This document shows positions 34,746 through 46,300 of a stretch of DNA of 64,000 nucleotides, one piece after another. The notes beneath the pieces were generated by a model. It was given only the letters and a program-made list of their open reading frames with translations. It was not told the DNA's origin and made no database searches. The position numbers were made by a program, and so were the translations under genes. Source of the stretch: Nymphaea colorata (lineage: Eukaryota; Streptophyta; Magnoliopsida; Nymphaeales; Nymphaeaceae); NCBI RefSeq assembly GCF_008831285.2, contig NC_045138.2:43083115-43147114 (forward strand). Direction: 5' to 3'. The number at the start of each line of letters is the position of its first letter. Position 1 is the stretch's first letter.

Positions 34746-35315
34746 GCATTATCAGCACCTTAGGAAGCTCTTATGGTAGGAAATGCAGAATGCTGATGTG
34801 TTGGTATGAAGTAAGTGAGAGGAAGCTTTCTAGGGCTAGAATTGGTATATGACCACATACAAGGTCAAATTGATGAAATACAATATGACAGCAGCTCATT
34901 TTGAAGAAAAGAATTATGTAGATAATAGACATAGAGACCTTCGATTTGAAGTAGGAGACACAGTCTTTCTCAAGGTGCCGCCTTGGAAAGGGGTGGCTAA
35001 TTTCATAAAAAGTAGCAAACTAAGCCTAAGGAACAATGGGCCAAATAAAAATTTAGAGAGAATTGGGGATGTTATCAACTTTAGTTGTTTGTTGAACTGT
35101 CTAGAATACACAGTCTTTTATGTGTCAATGCTGAGAAAATATATTTTTGAACCATCACATGTCCTTAAAGAAAAACCAAAATAGTTGAAGGAGGACTTGA
35201 CTTATTCAGTGAGACCGGCAAGCATTGTGGAATAGAAAGACACTAATTGGTTCGAGAAAAGATTGTACCACTTATAAAGGTTCAATAGACCGAAAGATGC
35301 TACCTGGGAATGAAA
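34746..35315 (+). pseudogene. Ty3/gypsy integrase C-terminal remnant
   Basis: Frames starting near 34746 read YGRKCRT...CWYEVSERKLLG, then from 34914 NYVDNRHRDLRFEVGDTVFLKVPPWKG, IKSSKLSLRNNGPNKNLERIGDV and FYVSMLRKYIFEPSHVL. This is the conserved integrase C-terminal segment of plant Ty3/gypsy elements (GRRCRSP...CWxE; DxRRRxLxFxVGDxVFLKVSP; LSPRYIGPFxILERIG; FHVSMLRKY). Weak homology continues (EDLTYSVRPASIVE) to an ATWE motif at about 35307. Only the tail of pol is left; nothing upstream (RT, integrase core) was found. It is inactive. Confidence 0.88.
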
Positions 35316-37660
35316 AGGTGTATGATATTTTGATTCCTTTAGGTTTTTTAAAGAGGTTAGTGAAATTTTGATGATGAATTTCCCTATAAAGGGTTGGGTG
35401 GATTATTATGCCCATGTTCTTTTCAAATAGCTGTTTGAGAACGTTTACAATTTTAGGAGTCATTTGAAAATTTGCAACTTTCTTGGGTTGAGTTTGCAAA
35501 ATTTGGGAGAGAATAGGGCTTATTGATCCCTATCGCCTCTCTTCCTCCTCATTTGGGTAAAAGATCGGAGAGTCGAGAGATAGCGAGAAGGGAGTGAACA
35601 AGGGACAAAGAGGGAGCGAGAACAAGAGAGAATTACAACAAGAGCATAAGACAGGTGGAACAAGGGAAGAAGAGAAGATAAGAGAAAGGCAGATGCAAGG
35701 AAGATGAATAACATGGTTGTGGTGGCTTAAGTCATTTGGGAATTTCAATTTTCTCTTTTAAACTTTAATTTTCCTCTTGGATTGATAGTTAAATGATTAT
35801 CTTGTTCATCTGAGTTAAGAAATTCTGAGTTTTGACCAGCTAGGTGACGTTTATGTAGTAATCACAGTCCATATTAAAAAGGAGGGGGATTATATGACAT
35901 GTATATAATGGAATTTAGGAGTTTCTCTTAGATATGGGTGAAAGTTTACATATGATGGAATGGTTACATGAATCCAATGTGAGAAGTTCAGCATGTTTTG
36001 TTTTAACACATGCTTTCATGACCTCATAGGAATGTGTCCATCTACAGTCCCCACTTGAACCTTGATTCAAGTTGATATTTAAATATAAAAGATGAAAATA
36101 ATTTAGATGGAATTTGATTAGACATAGTCATTGTGTTAGGCTGAAATGAGAGTAGGCTTTTATTGCCACGTATGGGCTAAATTTGCAGGTTCTATGATCA
36201 AGGATTTGGATCTTTAATGTTGTTAGAATAGGCTGCGTCCTTGTAACTAAAGAGATGTATGGCCATGCACGGCTAATGTTGTTTGGTATTTATATCAATT
36301 AAAATTTTAATTAATTCCAAGGGAGTTGATCTAGAAAGTCATAGCAGCATAATTATAGGATTCATAATTATTGGGACTGCTAGATATGTAGTGGGAATAG
36401 GTGAAGGTCACTTATTGAGATTTATGATTGATCATAATATTTACTGTTATTAGGTGGGCCAGCATATGTAACCGCATCCAAGGATATGCCCAAAGAACCT
36501 AGTAAATTGAACTCCCTTTTGGTGATCAGATTTTAGTGTAAATGTTTAATTGTGTGGCTGGTGTATTTCATATTGTGATCTCCATATCTGATGAACAGTT
36601 TTTGTACGGTTTCTTTAATGCATAATATTGATTTTCTTATGTTACTATTAAATGAATTATGGTATTTCATGTCATTGCGATTTCTGCTATCACTGATTGG
36701 TTGTATCATTAATTTGTTTAGTCATTTGATGGAAACTTAATTGCATAAACTGTTGCAGCAACATTTCAGCAATATGTTTGTACCTTAACTATAAACTAAT
36801 GAGTTTCTTGTTGGTATGGATGTGATATTATATGCATGTTTGATGATTGTATATGAATTAGAGATGTTATTACATTTAAACTCTTATAGGAATTTCAGAC
36901 CAAAATTACATAAGAAAGATTCCCCCCATGTGACCCATATACCAACAGGTTATAAGATGTTAAGAATGACAACTCTGAAAGAGAAATGAAGAATGAAGCA
37001 AATTATTGTTGAATGAGTATGAGTACAGCTTTCATTAGAGACAAGGATTAAAATTCTCAACTAAGTCTCTATCATGGCTGGTTGTGTGGGCTGCTTAAAG
37101 GCAGGGACCACTATGATAGCCCACAAGGAGCATGACCAGCAAGGACCGATGAGCAAGTCCTCTTAAGTCTCCTACATTTGTTACTTATGGGGAGTTGATC
37201 AAATATAAGATGGACACTAGTCGCAAGATTCCACAAAGGAGTAGAGAGCAAGTCTCTCTTGAGGCGAACGAGCATACTTTAAGAAAGAGATTGGTACAAG
37301 AAAACCAATGACAACATAGAGTTAAGAATTATGTTTAAAACAAGTTGAATGGAATCAAGTTTTGAATGTGTTAATATGGTGTTGTCTACTATTTGTTGAT
37401 ATCATATACCTGTCTTTTGATTTGAATGAACATTACAGTAGGTCTGCCTATTGAGTCATTATGACTCTCCACTTAAATATTCTTTTTTTAGCTGAGCGAG
37501 ATAGGGTTCCAAGTCAAGGCAGTTGAGCATCAATTTATATCAAGCCTCCAAGTTCCCAAAGTAATTTGTGGAGAGTATAATTGTCTTTTGATTGTTTAAT
37601 GTATTTGTATGGCATGTAGAAAGGGCATGAGTGTCTTCTCATGAGAAAAAAAATGCATAA
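35316..37660 (+). other. Probable Ty3/gypsy 3' LTR and flank, boundaries not resolved
   Basis: It directly follows the pol remnant, where the 3' LTR should be. It contains a purine-rich leader-like stretch (35540-35710) and a segment with repeated ATGAGCAAGTC / GAGCAAGTCTC words (37125-37260), as seen in plant gypsy LTRs. No second LTR exists in the window for comparison, so the call rests on position and composition. Confidence 0.4.
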
Positions 37661-37865
37661 CTTCCGGTTTGGGAATGAGAATGTGGTCATTACATCTTAA
37701 ATTCCTAGCACATATTACAACTTTAAATTAAAATTGTATCTTAGTGACCTTTGAATTTTGAATTCTCAAAGTAACCATAGTTTTATCCTCACTCCTTGGA
37801 GTAGGGGTGACATAAGATTTGCATACCTTGGTAGGAACTTTTCAAATGAATCCAGTAACCTCCTC

Positions 37866-37868
<3 letters not shown>

Positions 37869-37936
<68 letters not shown>
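37869..37936. repeat. (GA)34 microsatellite
   Basis: Uninterrupted GA tract of 68 bp. The Arg-Glu and Leu-Ser frames across it are artefacts of the repeat. Confidence 0.97.
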
Positions 37937-37938
<2 letters not shown>

Positions 37939-38251
37939 ACCTTCTATTAATAAAACACTAACTCGAACCAACACTAAAACTTATTTTCCCTGTGATGGCC
38001 TCTACCTCGATGCAGATGTGCAGCCATGCAAAGAGTGAGAGAGAGTGAAAGATGAGAGTGATTGCAATGGGGGTTGATCGGAGGCCTCTCTCTTTCCAGT
38101 GAGTTGAAAAGATGCAGGAGGAGCTAGAAGAGCACGGGAGAGATGAGAGAGAGAGGGGGGATTGGCAAATGGCTTGAAAAAATTGGGTTTTGTCCCTGAG
38201 TCAAACCTTTCATTTTTTTTTTCTCCTACATCATCTTATATCTCAAACTGA

Positions 38252-38255
<4 letters not shown>

Positions 38256-38341
<86 letters not shown>
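38256..38341. repeat. Compound (TA)n(GA)n microsatellite
   Basis: About 32 TA units followed directly by about 11 GA units. A second smaller TA/GA compound lies at 38558-38607. Confidence 0.96.
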
Positions 38342-38342
<1 letters not shown>

Positions 38343-40130
38343 AGGGATTCAATATTTGCATTGTGATAAATGTGCTTGGATGGTTAAAATTTTAAAAATT
38401 TATCACCAAAAAGCAGTCGTTAAGTTCGCGTTAACCACAGTTTATGTGTGGCGATGGTTTATAGTGACTTTAGCAACAATTTATGGCCTTTTTAGTGATG
38501 GATTTTTAAATTCAATCAACCAGAAACTATCTGGCACATGACAACATCCACTTTTCTTATATATATATATATATAGAAAGAGTTAGAGAGAAAGAGAGAG
38601 AGAGAGAAGAAAGCTTCTATATAATTCATTAAAACAAAAGAATTTTAGTCTACACCAAAATATATACAAATTATTATAGTCATCCAAGGTCTTGCAAAAG
38701 TAGGGCAAGCAAAATAAGTAGGCCTAATCAGGACTTCGGAAGAAGTGGTCTCCTAGTAATCACCTGCCTATTTGTACTCCATGCTTGCAGCAGTAAATAT
38801 TAAAAATTATTTACAACAGTAAAAAAATAGCACACCAATAAAAATTAGGAATATGTTATAACAAAATAAAAGATTATCTGTATTCTAGTAAGCTAAGACT
38901 TGAAATATTGAAGGCAACCTTCTGGTGTATTTAAAGGAATTTGTAATCATCTGTTAGAAACTAATGAAGAACTAGCTTGCTGAAAACTCTTTTCTATTCT
39001 CTGCTACTTCTCTCTCGGGCTCTGTATTTAGGAATCCTGCTCTTCCTTGTCCAACATTGAGTTTATAACTGCCATTTGAGAAGAATACGAGAATTGCAAT
39101 GTTCGTTTCCTTGTCCCATTTGTCAGACTTGTAGCTAGATGGGCGTTATCACCTCAATTTTTTTTCAAAAAAGAGGTGTACTTTATTTTCACTCAAAGCT
39201 CAATTATTTCATCTGGATTTAATTATGGGCCTTAAGCTCGACCCTAGACCCAAAACAAACTCACATGTCGTTACCTAAGTCCAATTCATGAATATTCGAT
39301 CCAAAATGAATCTCCAGACCCATGTCTCAGTCCAAACACAAAATTCAAATTCAAAACCCAACCTTAGATGTGAGATTCATATCCAAAATCCAATTTTCTG
39401 ATCTTAATTAGATCCAAAACCCAAGTTTAGATCTAATTGACAAATTCAAACTCAAATTCAAAAGTCGATATCCAAATGACAAAATTTAATGCTATTGAGT
39501 GTCGTGCGCATGTGCATGGACGTTCCCTTTGTTTTATGTTTCGTTCTCGTGCCAAGATGTGCTTTTGAGCTTAAATCACTCACTAGAACGTGTCGATGAC
39601 CAATTAAACCCAATCCGGATCTAAAATGAGCCCGTAATCATTCAAAATGGAGTCGGTTTAATTTTCAACAAAAACGATTTTTACCCCTTTTAAATATATA
39701 TTTAAAATGTGATTTTTTATGTTTTATTCTTCGAATGGCCCTTTGGGAGGCGAATCCCATCCCTTATTGGTCTAGAAGAGACAATAAGGGAGGCGTTTCA
39801 CCCCTCTTTGTGGAAAATCGCCTCGTGCCACATGCGCACACACGGCCACGCGCGGCAACGCGTGCTCGCGTGCTGCACGCACATCCCTACGTGTGCAAAA
39901 CACTGAGACCACCCATTTGCATGTTAAAACCGCCACTTGGGGGGTGGTTGTGGCCTGGTTAGGTGGACATTAGCCCTTCCCACACCCCAATGGGGTGTTT
40001 GCAAGACTAGTGACCAATACCACTTAGTGAAAGTCTATTTAAAAAAAAAAAAAATTCAAAAATACTTGAAATTCACATGAAATTCTTGTTAAATTCAAAA
40101 AAAAAAAATTTGAATTTTGGCAACAAAACT
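38342..40130. other. Intergenic DNA, possible upstream part of LTR-like copy B
   Basis: No coding domain. 39240-39480 is full of CCAAA/ATTCAAATTC words. 39820-39905 is an unusual GC-rich CpG/CpA-rich stretch (CACATGCGCACACACGGCC, CACGCGCGGCAACGCGTG) in an AT-rich setting. A-rich tracts at 40038-40053 and 40099-40110 precede the TATA box of the next feature. Confidence 0.45.
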
Positions 40131-40133
40131 CTC

Positions 40134-40420
40134 TATAAATACATCCACAATTCTCCCTCTTGGGTATGAGCTAACCCTTGGGGAACTTTTAGTGCTTTCT
40201 TATTTGAAGTTTTTGAGTTTTTCCTTAGTTTTTTCTCTCCATTTCTCTCATCTTCTCTTCTTCTTCTTTTCCAACCTTGAGAGCAAACTTGTCCAAGCTC
40301 AAACTCTTCAATAGAGCATAAAGAAATCTTTCATCATCTTGGAGTTTCATCCTAGGCAACCCTAGGATCATTCAAAGGAAGAGGTTCATTTCTATTATCA
40401 TCCATATTCAAGGTATGTAG
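40134..40420 (+). promoter_or_regulatory. TATA box and splice-donor-like leader of repeat copy B
   Basis: A clean TATAAAT at 40134-40140 is followed about 280 bp later by CAAG|GTATGTAG (GT at 40413-40414), a good plant splice donor. Homology with copy A begins exactly here. This would fit an LTR promoter driving a transcript with an intron in the leader; transcription is not shown. Confidence 0.4.
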
Positions 40421-42203
40421 TTCTCCTCTTGTTTTCATTTTTCTCATTTCCTCTTGCCACCTTCCCATGGCCACGCAAGAAAGCTTAAAGAATTCTCTAT
40501 GCGGAATCAAGAGCTACATCTTGAGTGCACCGGAAGTATGAGCAAGGTGAAATAAATTTCATTTCTTCATTTATTTTTAAAAATATGCTTGTTATATTGT
40601 TTTACTCTTCATTTATGCTTGAAATAGTGCTCATGCATGATGGAGTAATTTTCTCTTATTAATGATCAAATGCACGGTGAAAATGAGTGTTTGAGGTTGA
40701 AATTTATTCATTTTTATGTTGATTTTGACGTTGGGATTTGCCCAACCTAGGAAAGCCATTCACAAATATGTACATGTTAAAATGCATCCTCATGTCATGT
40801 TTTACTCTTCATTTACTACGTTGCTCACTATTTCATGTGTGCTTAATTTTCTTTCATACTCAATGGTGGAAGAAATATATTTTCTTGTAACAAACAATCA
40901 TGATTTTATATTAATATACAAAATATTTCGAATCATGTTTTCCAAAATAGTTTCAAAAGGATACCCTCTCTAATGAGGCTTTGGAGACTTAGCCTATGCT
41001 CTTGCATGAGTCTAAGTTCCTCTCCAGCCTACATAAAAATTGAATTTAGATATTTTCAAGTCATTTGTTGATTTTAAGACTCATGAAGACATATATGTAT
41101 ATACGTATTATATGCGTATACTTGCACATAATTATCTCTCTTTTATGATTTAACATATTCTTTTACAAACTCTGTATATATATTTATATATGCGTGTATC
41201 TCATTCTAAAATATCTCTCTCTCTTTCTAAAATCTTCTTCTCCCTCTCTATTTGATCTAAACTTCATCATCGCAAGATTTCATATATGTATCCATACGTC
41301 TATGTAAACATATATATGCATATCTCTCCCTCTTTTAAATCTTTTCTTTTGTGATTTTCAAAATCTCTTTCTCTCTCTCTTTCTCCATATTCCTCTTGTA
41401 TTAAAGCCTTTTATCTTTTCCATTCTTTCAAATATTTTTCTTTCATGATTTAAGGCTTTAATTTTTTATTTGTCAACTTCACCAAGACCAAAAATCAAGT
41501 AATGACCCAATATTGGAATCATGCTTGATGGTCTATAACCCCATTCTATTTTCAAAAACTTTTCTCTTTTCATAACAATATTTATGAAAATCTTATAAAT
41601 AAAAAAGAGAAACTTAGATGTTTATGATGGTAGGAATGCTTTTAGATGAATGTCATGATAGGAATGAATGATTTCTTTCCAATCATGTAGGGCCAATGCA
41701 TTCATACATTCACTTTTACTTAAAATTACAAATGATCACAAGCACATCTCTAAAAGAACTTAAGCAAGATGACATAGAGCTCTAACTTGGTAGCAACCAA
41801 ATTAGAGCAAAATCTTAAACCTACTTAAAATTCTTAAGATAACACCAAATTGACTTCAAAAGGTAATCTTCAAATGTTTTCAAACAATCTTTATAAAGAT
41901 TTCCCAATCAAAGATTTTTCAATTCAAAGTGTTTTACACTCTCAAATGATTCTTCAAAACTTTCTTATCGAATCTTCAACATTTTCTCAAACACCACATC
42001 ACATTTAGAATGAAAAAGACATTTAAGCAAAAACAAAATGCATCAAGAATAAGCATAGCCCTTGAATTACCCTTGATAAAGTTGTCGGAAATGGTCGCTC
42101 CCCGTAGCAACGGGTGAGTCCCCTTTTCTCTCATTTCAAAACAAAACCTCATTTTTTTTTAAATACTCCAAAAACCAAAATATTTTTGGGGATGCTAATA
42201 GTG
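40412..42203 (+). repeat. Long LTR-like repeat, copy B
   Basis: Colinear and same orientation as 28136-30735: single CCATGGCCA unit at about 40466, GGATTTGCCCAACCTAGG (40734), AATATGTACATGTTAAAATG, CAATGGTGGAAGAAATATAT (40861), GACTTAGCCTATGCTCTTGC, ATTGGAATCATGCTTGATGG (41511), AAAAGAACTTAAGCAAGATG, the block at 42063-42122 and the T-rich ACTCCAAAAACC end. Divergence is substantial with many indels. It ends where copia gag coding begins at about 42204. Confidence 0.7.
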
Positions 42204-42960
42204 AGGAAAATTGTCCTACATGGCTGAAGGATGCAAGTGTATTCATTTTTGGGAAATCTAGATTAGGCTACATTAATGGAAAAATTATTTTCCCTAACAA
42301 AGAAGATCCAATGTATGAAGAATGAGAAGTCAACAATCATCTCATCATGTCTTGGCTGCTAAATTCAAGGGAGCACAACAAAGTTTTATGTTTCTGGAAT
42401 ATGCTAAACAAACATGGGACTCAATGGCTAAAATCTATGCATAAAGTATAATATTGCATGGGTTACAAATTTAGCAAGATATAGCAAAAGTCTGCAAAGG
42501 TAACAAGGCTATTTGACATCTATTTGAGCAGCCTAAATGGCATGTGGGATGAGATTGCATAGTACTGCCCACTTACATCAAACATGAACACCATTCGGCA
42601 AAGGACAGAGGCAGATTGAATTTTCAAAGACTTGGCTAGACCTTGACAAGAATACAATACCCTCATAAGCCAATTTTGAATTACATACCCTCTACGGTCA
42701 CTCAATACCATGAGCACTATTGTCTAGAGGAAGGAGACAAGATGTAAGATTATGACAGATGATCAGGAGAAGGATGGAGAATTAGACTCAACAAATGAGA
42801 AAGCTGCCTTCAAGATTGCGCAATCAGAGTGATCAGTGAAATGTTACCAAGGGCAACCTAAGAGTTCTAAGGGGAGAGAAAATTTACATGCTCATATTGC
42901 AAGAAAGTAGGACATATGTTCACATGCAAAATTTTTCAATCTTGCAAATAGATGGTTTCA
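42204..42960 (+). pseudogene. Ty1/copia gag fragment, frameshifted
   Basis: Read across three frames, it gives SEENCPTWLKDASVFIFGKS and LGYINGKIIFPNKEDPMYEE, SWLLNSREHNKV, SLNGMWDEIAQYCPLTSNM, QEYNTLISQ, and CKIMTDDQEKDGELDSTNEK. This is the gag domain of another copia family, starting mid-domain. A degenerate zinc knuckle follows at about 42888-42926 (CSYCKKVGHMFTC), one residue short between His and the last Cys. No LTR, PBS or pol accompanies it. Confidence 0.75.
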
Positions 42961-43346
42961 AATTGGAAAAAATGTTGCCTATACTTGCCTCTATTATCTT
43001 ATGTGAGATTCCATGGATGGGACTCAACCTGCATGTATGAAGTCTGACCGTTCTTGGTGCCTTTACCAAGGGTAATCAAATCAAGGAATCAATCAGAGTG
43101 ATCAGTGAAATGTTACCAAGGGCAACCTAAGAGTTCTAAGGGGAGAGAAAATTTACTTGCACATATTGCAAGAAAGTAGGACATATGTTCACATGAAAAA
43201 TTTTTCAATCTTGTATATAGATGGTTTCAAATTGGAAAAAATATTGCCTATACTTGCCTCTATTATCTTATGTGAGATTGGACTCAACCTGCTTGTATGA
43301 AGTCTGACCATTCTTGGTGCCTTTACCAAGGGTAATCAAATCAAAG
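42821..43346 (+). repeat. 269-bp tandem duplication containing gag knuckle and inverted conserved block
   Basis: Unit 1 (42821-43089) and unit 2 (43090-43346) both begin CAATCAGAGTGATCAGTGAA and are nearly identical. Unit 2 lacks 9 bp (CCATGGATG-like, near 43018). Each unit joins the gag knuckle to an inverted copy of the block ending CTTTACCAAGGGTAATC (43041-43080 and 43301-43340). Confidence 0.92.
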
Positions 43347-46300
43347 ACTAGACTTTGTATTCCAAAATATAAGGAATGATTGTCGTCCTAACCTGGTCCT
43401 AAACTACAATGGTGCATGCAATCTAGGTCAAATATGATTGAGCCCAAATTTCAAATATTTATGGGACAAGACTCCAAGGAGAAAAAAAATCTAGATCTAC
43501 ATCCAAAATCACGATTTCAAAGCCAAACTCATGATGAAAATTCTTAGCTTATAAATGGAGCATTCGAGATTGGTTTAATTTTTGTGGCTGAATTTCAAGG
43601 TCTCTCCTTGAGGATAGCTAGTGTTTGAGTTTGTGGAATACACGGTTAAGATCAAAATATTCAAAGTCTAGTTTTGAAATCTAAGGTTCTATGATCCAAA
43701 CCCGAATATTTCAAAATTGAGATTAAAGTTCTATTATCCAATATCATTGTCAAGATCCAAATCATTATCAGATTTTATCAAGATTCAATCTTTCATAATA
43801 GAATTCAATCCAATTTCAATAGGATCCAACCTCAAAAGTCTAAGATTTGATAACAACTTGCTTGAGAACTATGGCACATTTTATGATATTTTGATTTGAA
43901 TTTGGTTTTGATCTATACAGCTGGGTTTAGATTTAGCTAAATCTTTGGTCTTTAGAATAGATTGACTTGACTAGGATTTTAGGTTGATCAGGATGAAATC
44001 ATCTTGACAAGGGTCTCAGTCTCGGTAAAATATACCTGACTAGGTTCTGAGCGAGCCAAGGTCTGTTTTATGGTAGTGGACTCAATACCAAGTCTTAGTT
44101 TTGGACATGAGAGAAAATTAACTTAGGTTGACTTATGGAATTAAGGATGAGATTTTTGGATTCAATATAGTGGGTTCTGGGGCTGGTCTGAGCTAGACCC
44201 TAAAAGATTTAAACTAAGTATATAGACCTAGGGGTTTTGGAAAACTTTTATAAAAAGGGTTTTGGTTTTAAAAATTCATTTTTAAATCTATGATTTGAAA
44301 GTTTTCTCAATTAAAATTTAACTTGAATTAATATATGCTCATACCACCATTAAAAGCACATTAGTATCATAATTATCATTAATTTCTAATTCTATGTTCA
44401 TGTGCTTACTCTTAAAATAAAATATGCATGATCCTGATTCTAAACAATATACAATTTAAATAAAATGAAACTATTTGATTGATGCATATATAAAGCTTGA
44501 AAACGGAAATTGAATGAAACTTAGAATTGGACGAGGAGAAAAGGGAAGGAGGCACAACTGATCTCTATGCCTATTCTAACTTGCAAGAATTTAAAATCTA
44601 ATCCAAGCGAAAACTGAAATAAATTATCTTAAACATGCTGAAAGAAAATTAAATAAACTGAGGCATACTTTAAACAAATCTAAAAACTAAACATACATAA
44701 ACTAAGCTAAGCATGCAAAAAGAAATTAAACTAAACTAAAACATACTTTAAACAAATCTAAGTGATAAAACATAAATAAACTAAACTAAGCATGTAAAGT
44801 AAAAAAACGAAAACCTAAACATGTTTCTACGAAAACTACGAAAGGAAAAAACTAAATTACAAATAAGAAAAAAAAGAAAAGAGGGAAGAAAAAGGAATTA
44901 CCTGAATGCTGACCTCATCCTAACCTGTGCCCTCTTGCAGAGCATGTCCTACTCTCATAGACTGAGATTTGGACTCTGGTTGACCTTAGCAGGATCTAAA
45001 TCAGAAACCTAACTTAGACTGAGACCTAAAATGACAAAACTTTGTAGCAAGCTGGTGTTTTTCAAAAATGTATAACTTTTTAAAAACACTTGCTTGGAAT
45101 TTCCCAACTTTTATGCAAGCTTGCCTTGCAGTTTTGAGTGTTAGAAACCCCATCTCCAAAAGGTATTTATAGAGCCTAGGGGTAGAGACTTCTCTCCAAC
45201 TTTAGATACAGGATTAAACTTTGGAGAGGTCTCTCTCCCAAGCAAACCATAGGTTAATCCATTAAAACTTTATATATTGTAAGACACTGAAACAAAAAAA
45301 TGTTCATACTGGCGTCATACGAGGACCAATTTTGATTCATTTTGAACCAAAGTTCTTTGTTTAGAGTTATGCACCAGTCATGACCATCTATTTTGATTGA
45401 CATTTGTCATGTTGCACGAAATTGAGTAAGAAATTTATTGCACATATACACATTTTATGTATATAGATCTTGGATTGGGGCATGGTTCTGAGATTCAGAC
45501 CAAGATCTGAATCCAGACAAAACTCTAGAAAACAAATCCTGGATATGACTCTGGGATTCAGATCAAGGTTTGAATCTTGAGAAAGTTCTAAAAATAGATT
45601 TTGGATGGCATAGGAGATTTGGATCAAAATTTCAGACAAAAGTGCTGGATGAGAATAGTCATGGATATAAAAATTAATGCTCAATATATTATAAACTTAC
45701 ATATATGTGACATATAACCTAAGTGCAAAATGACAGTATTGAAGTTGAAATTGTTGCTTGCCCTTGAGTATGGGTAAGCAATTCAAAAAGAAATGACCAT
45801 TTTGCCCTTGGTATATGTTTCAGATTCAAGTAAGCACAAGTCATGGATTTGACTTCACTAAAACTCTGGGAATCAAAGAAAGACATAAACTAAGGCATAT
45901 GTGGCAAATGCACAAGTTTGTGCAGAAGGAAATGATTCCAAAAAAAAAATGATTGTTTTGTCCTTGTGTGCCTATGGGCTACAAAATATCTCCTGGCTTG
46001 CTCTAAAGATGAAATTATTTAAAATCACTAGCTTCAAAATGTCAAATTTATAAGGGGATGTTGGGGATGGCCTGAAAAGTTAGGTTCTCATGGGAATTTT
46101 CACTTGTTCAGCTGAGTATGCCTAGATCAACTACTTAATGACAATGGCAGAGCCACATGTTATTTAAACATTATCCATATATATATATATATAGAGGTTC
46201 CCCACCAGATAGGAGTATTTCTAAAGGAGTGCTCATCCAGGCAATTTTTTTGGCTCTATCATTGGTTACTGATAAGGATATGATGAATGGTTGGAAAATT

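Noticed and set aside
37758-37974. Arg-Glu and Leu-Ser repeat proteins
   Set aside because: Both are readings of the (GA)34 microsatellite with no other coding signal.
28136-42203. Calling A and B the two LTRs of one intact giant element
   Set aside because: They differ strongly in length and structure, no PBS/PPT/target duplication was seen, and B is joined directly to a copia gag fragment.
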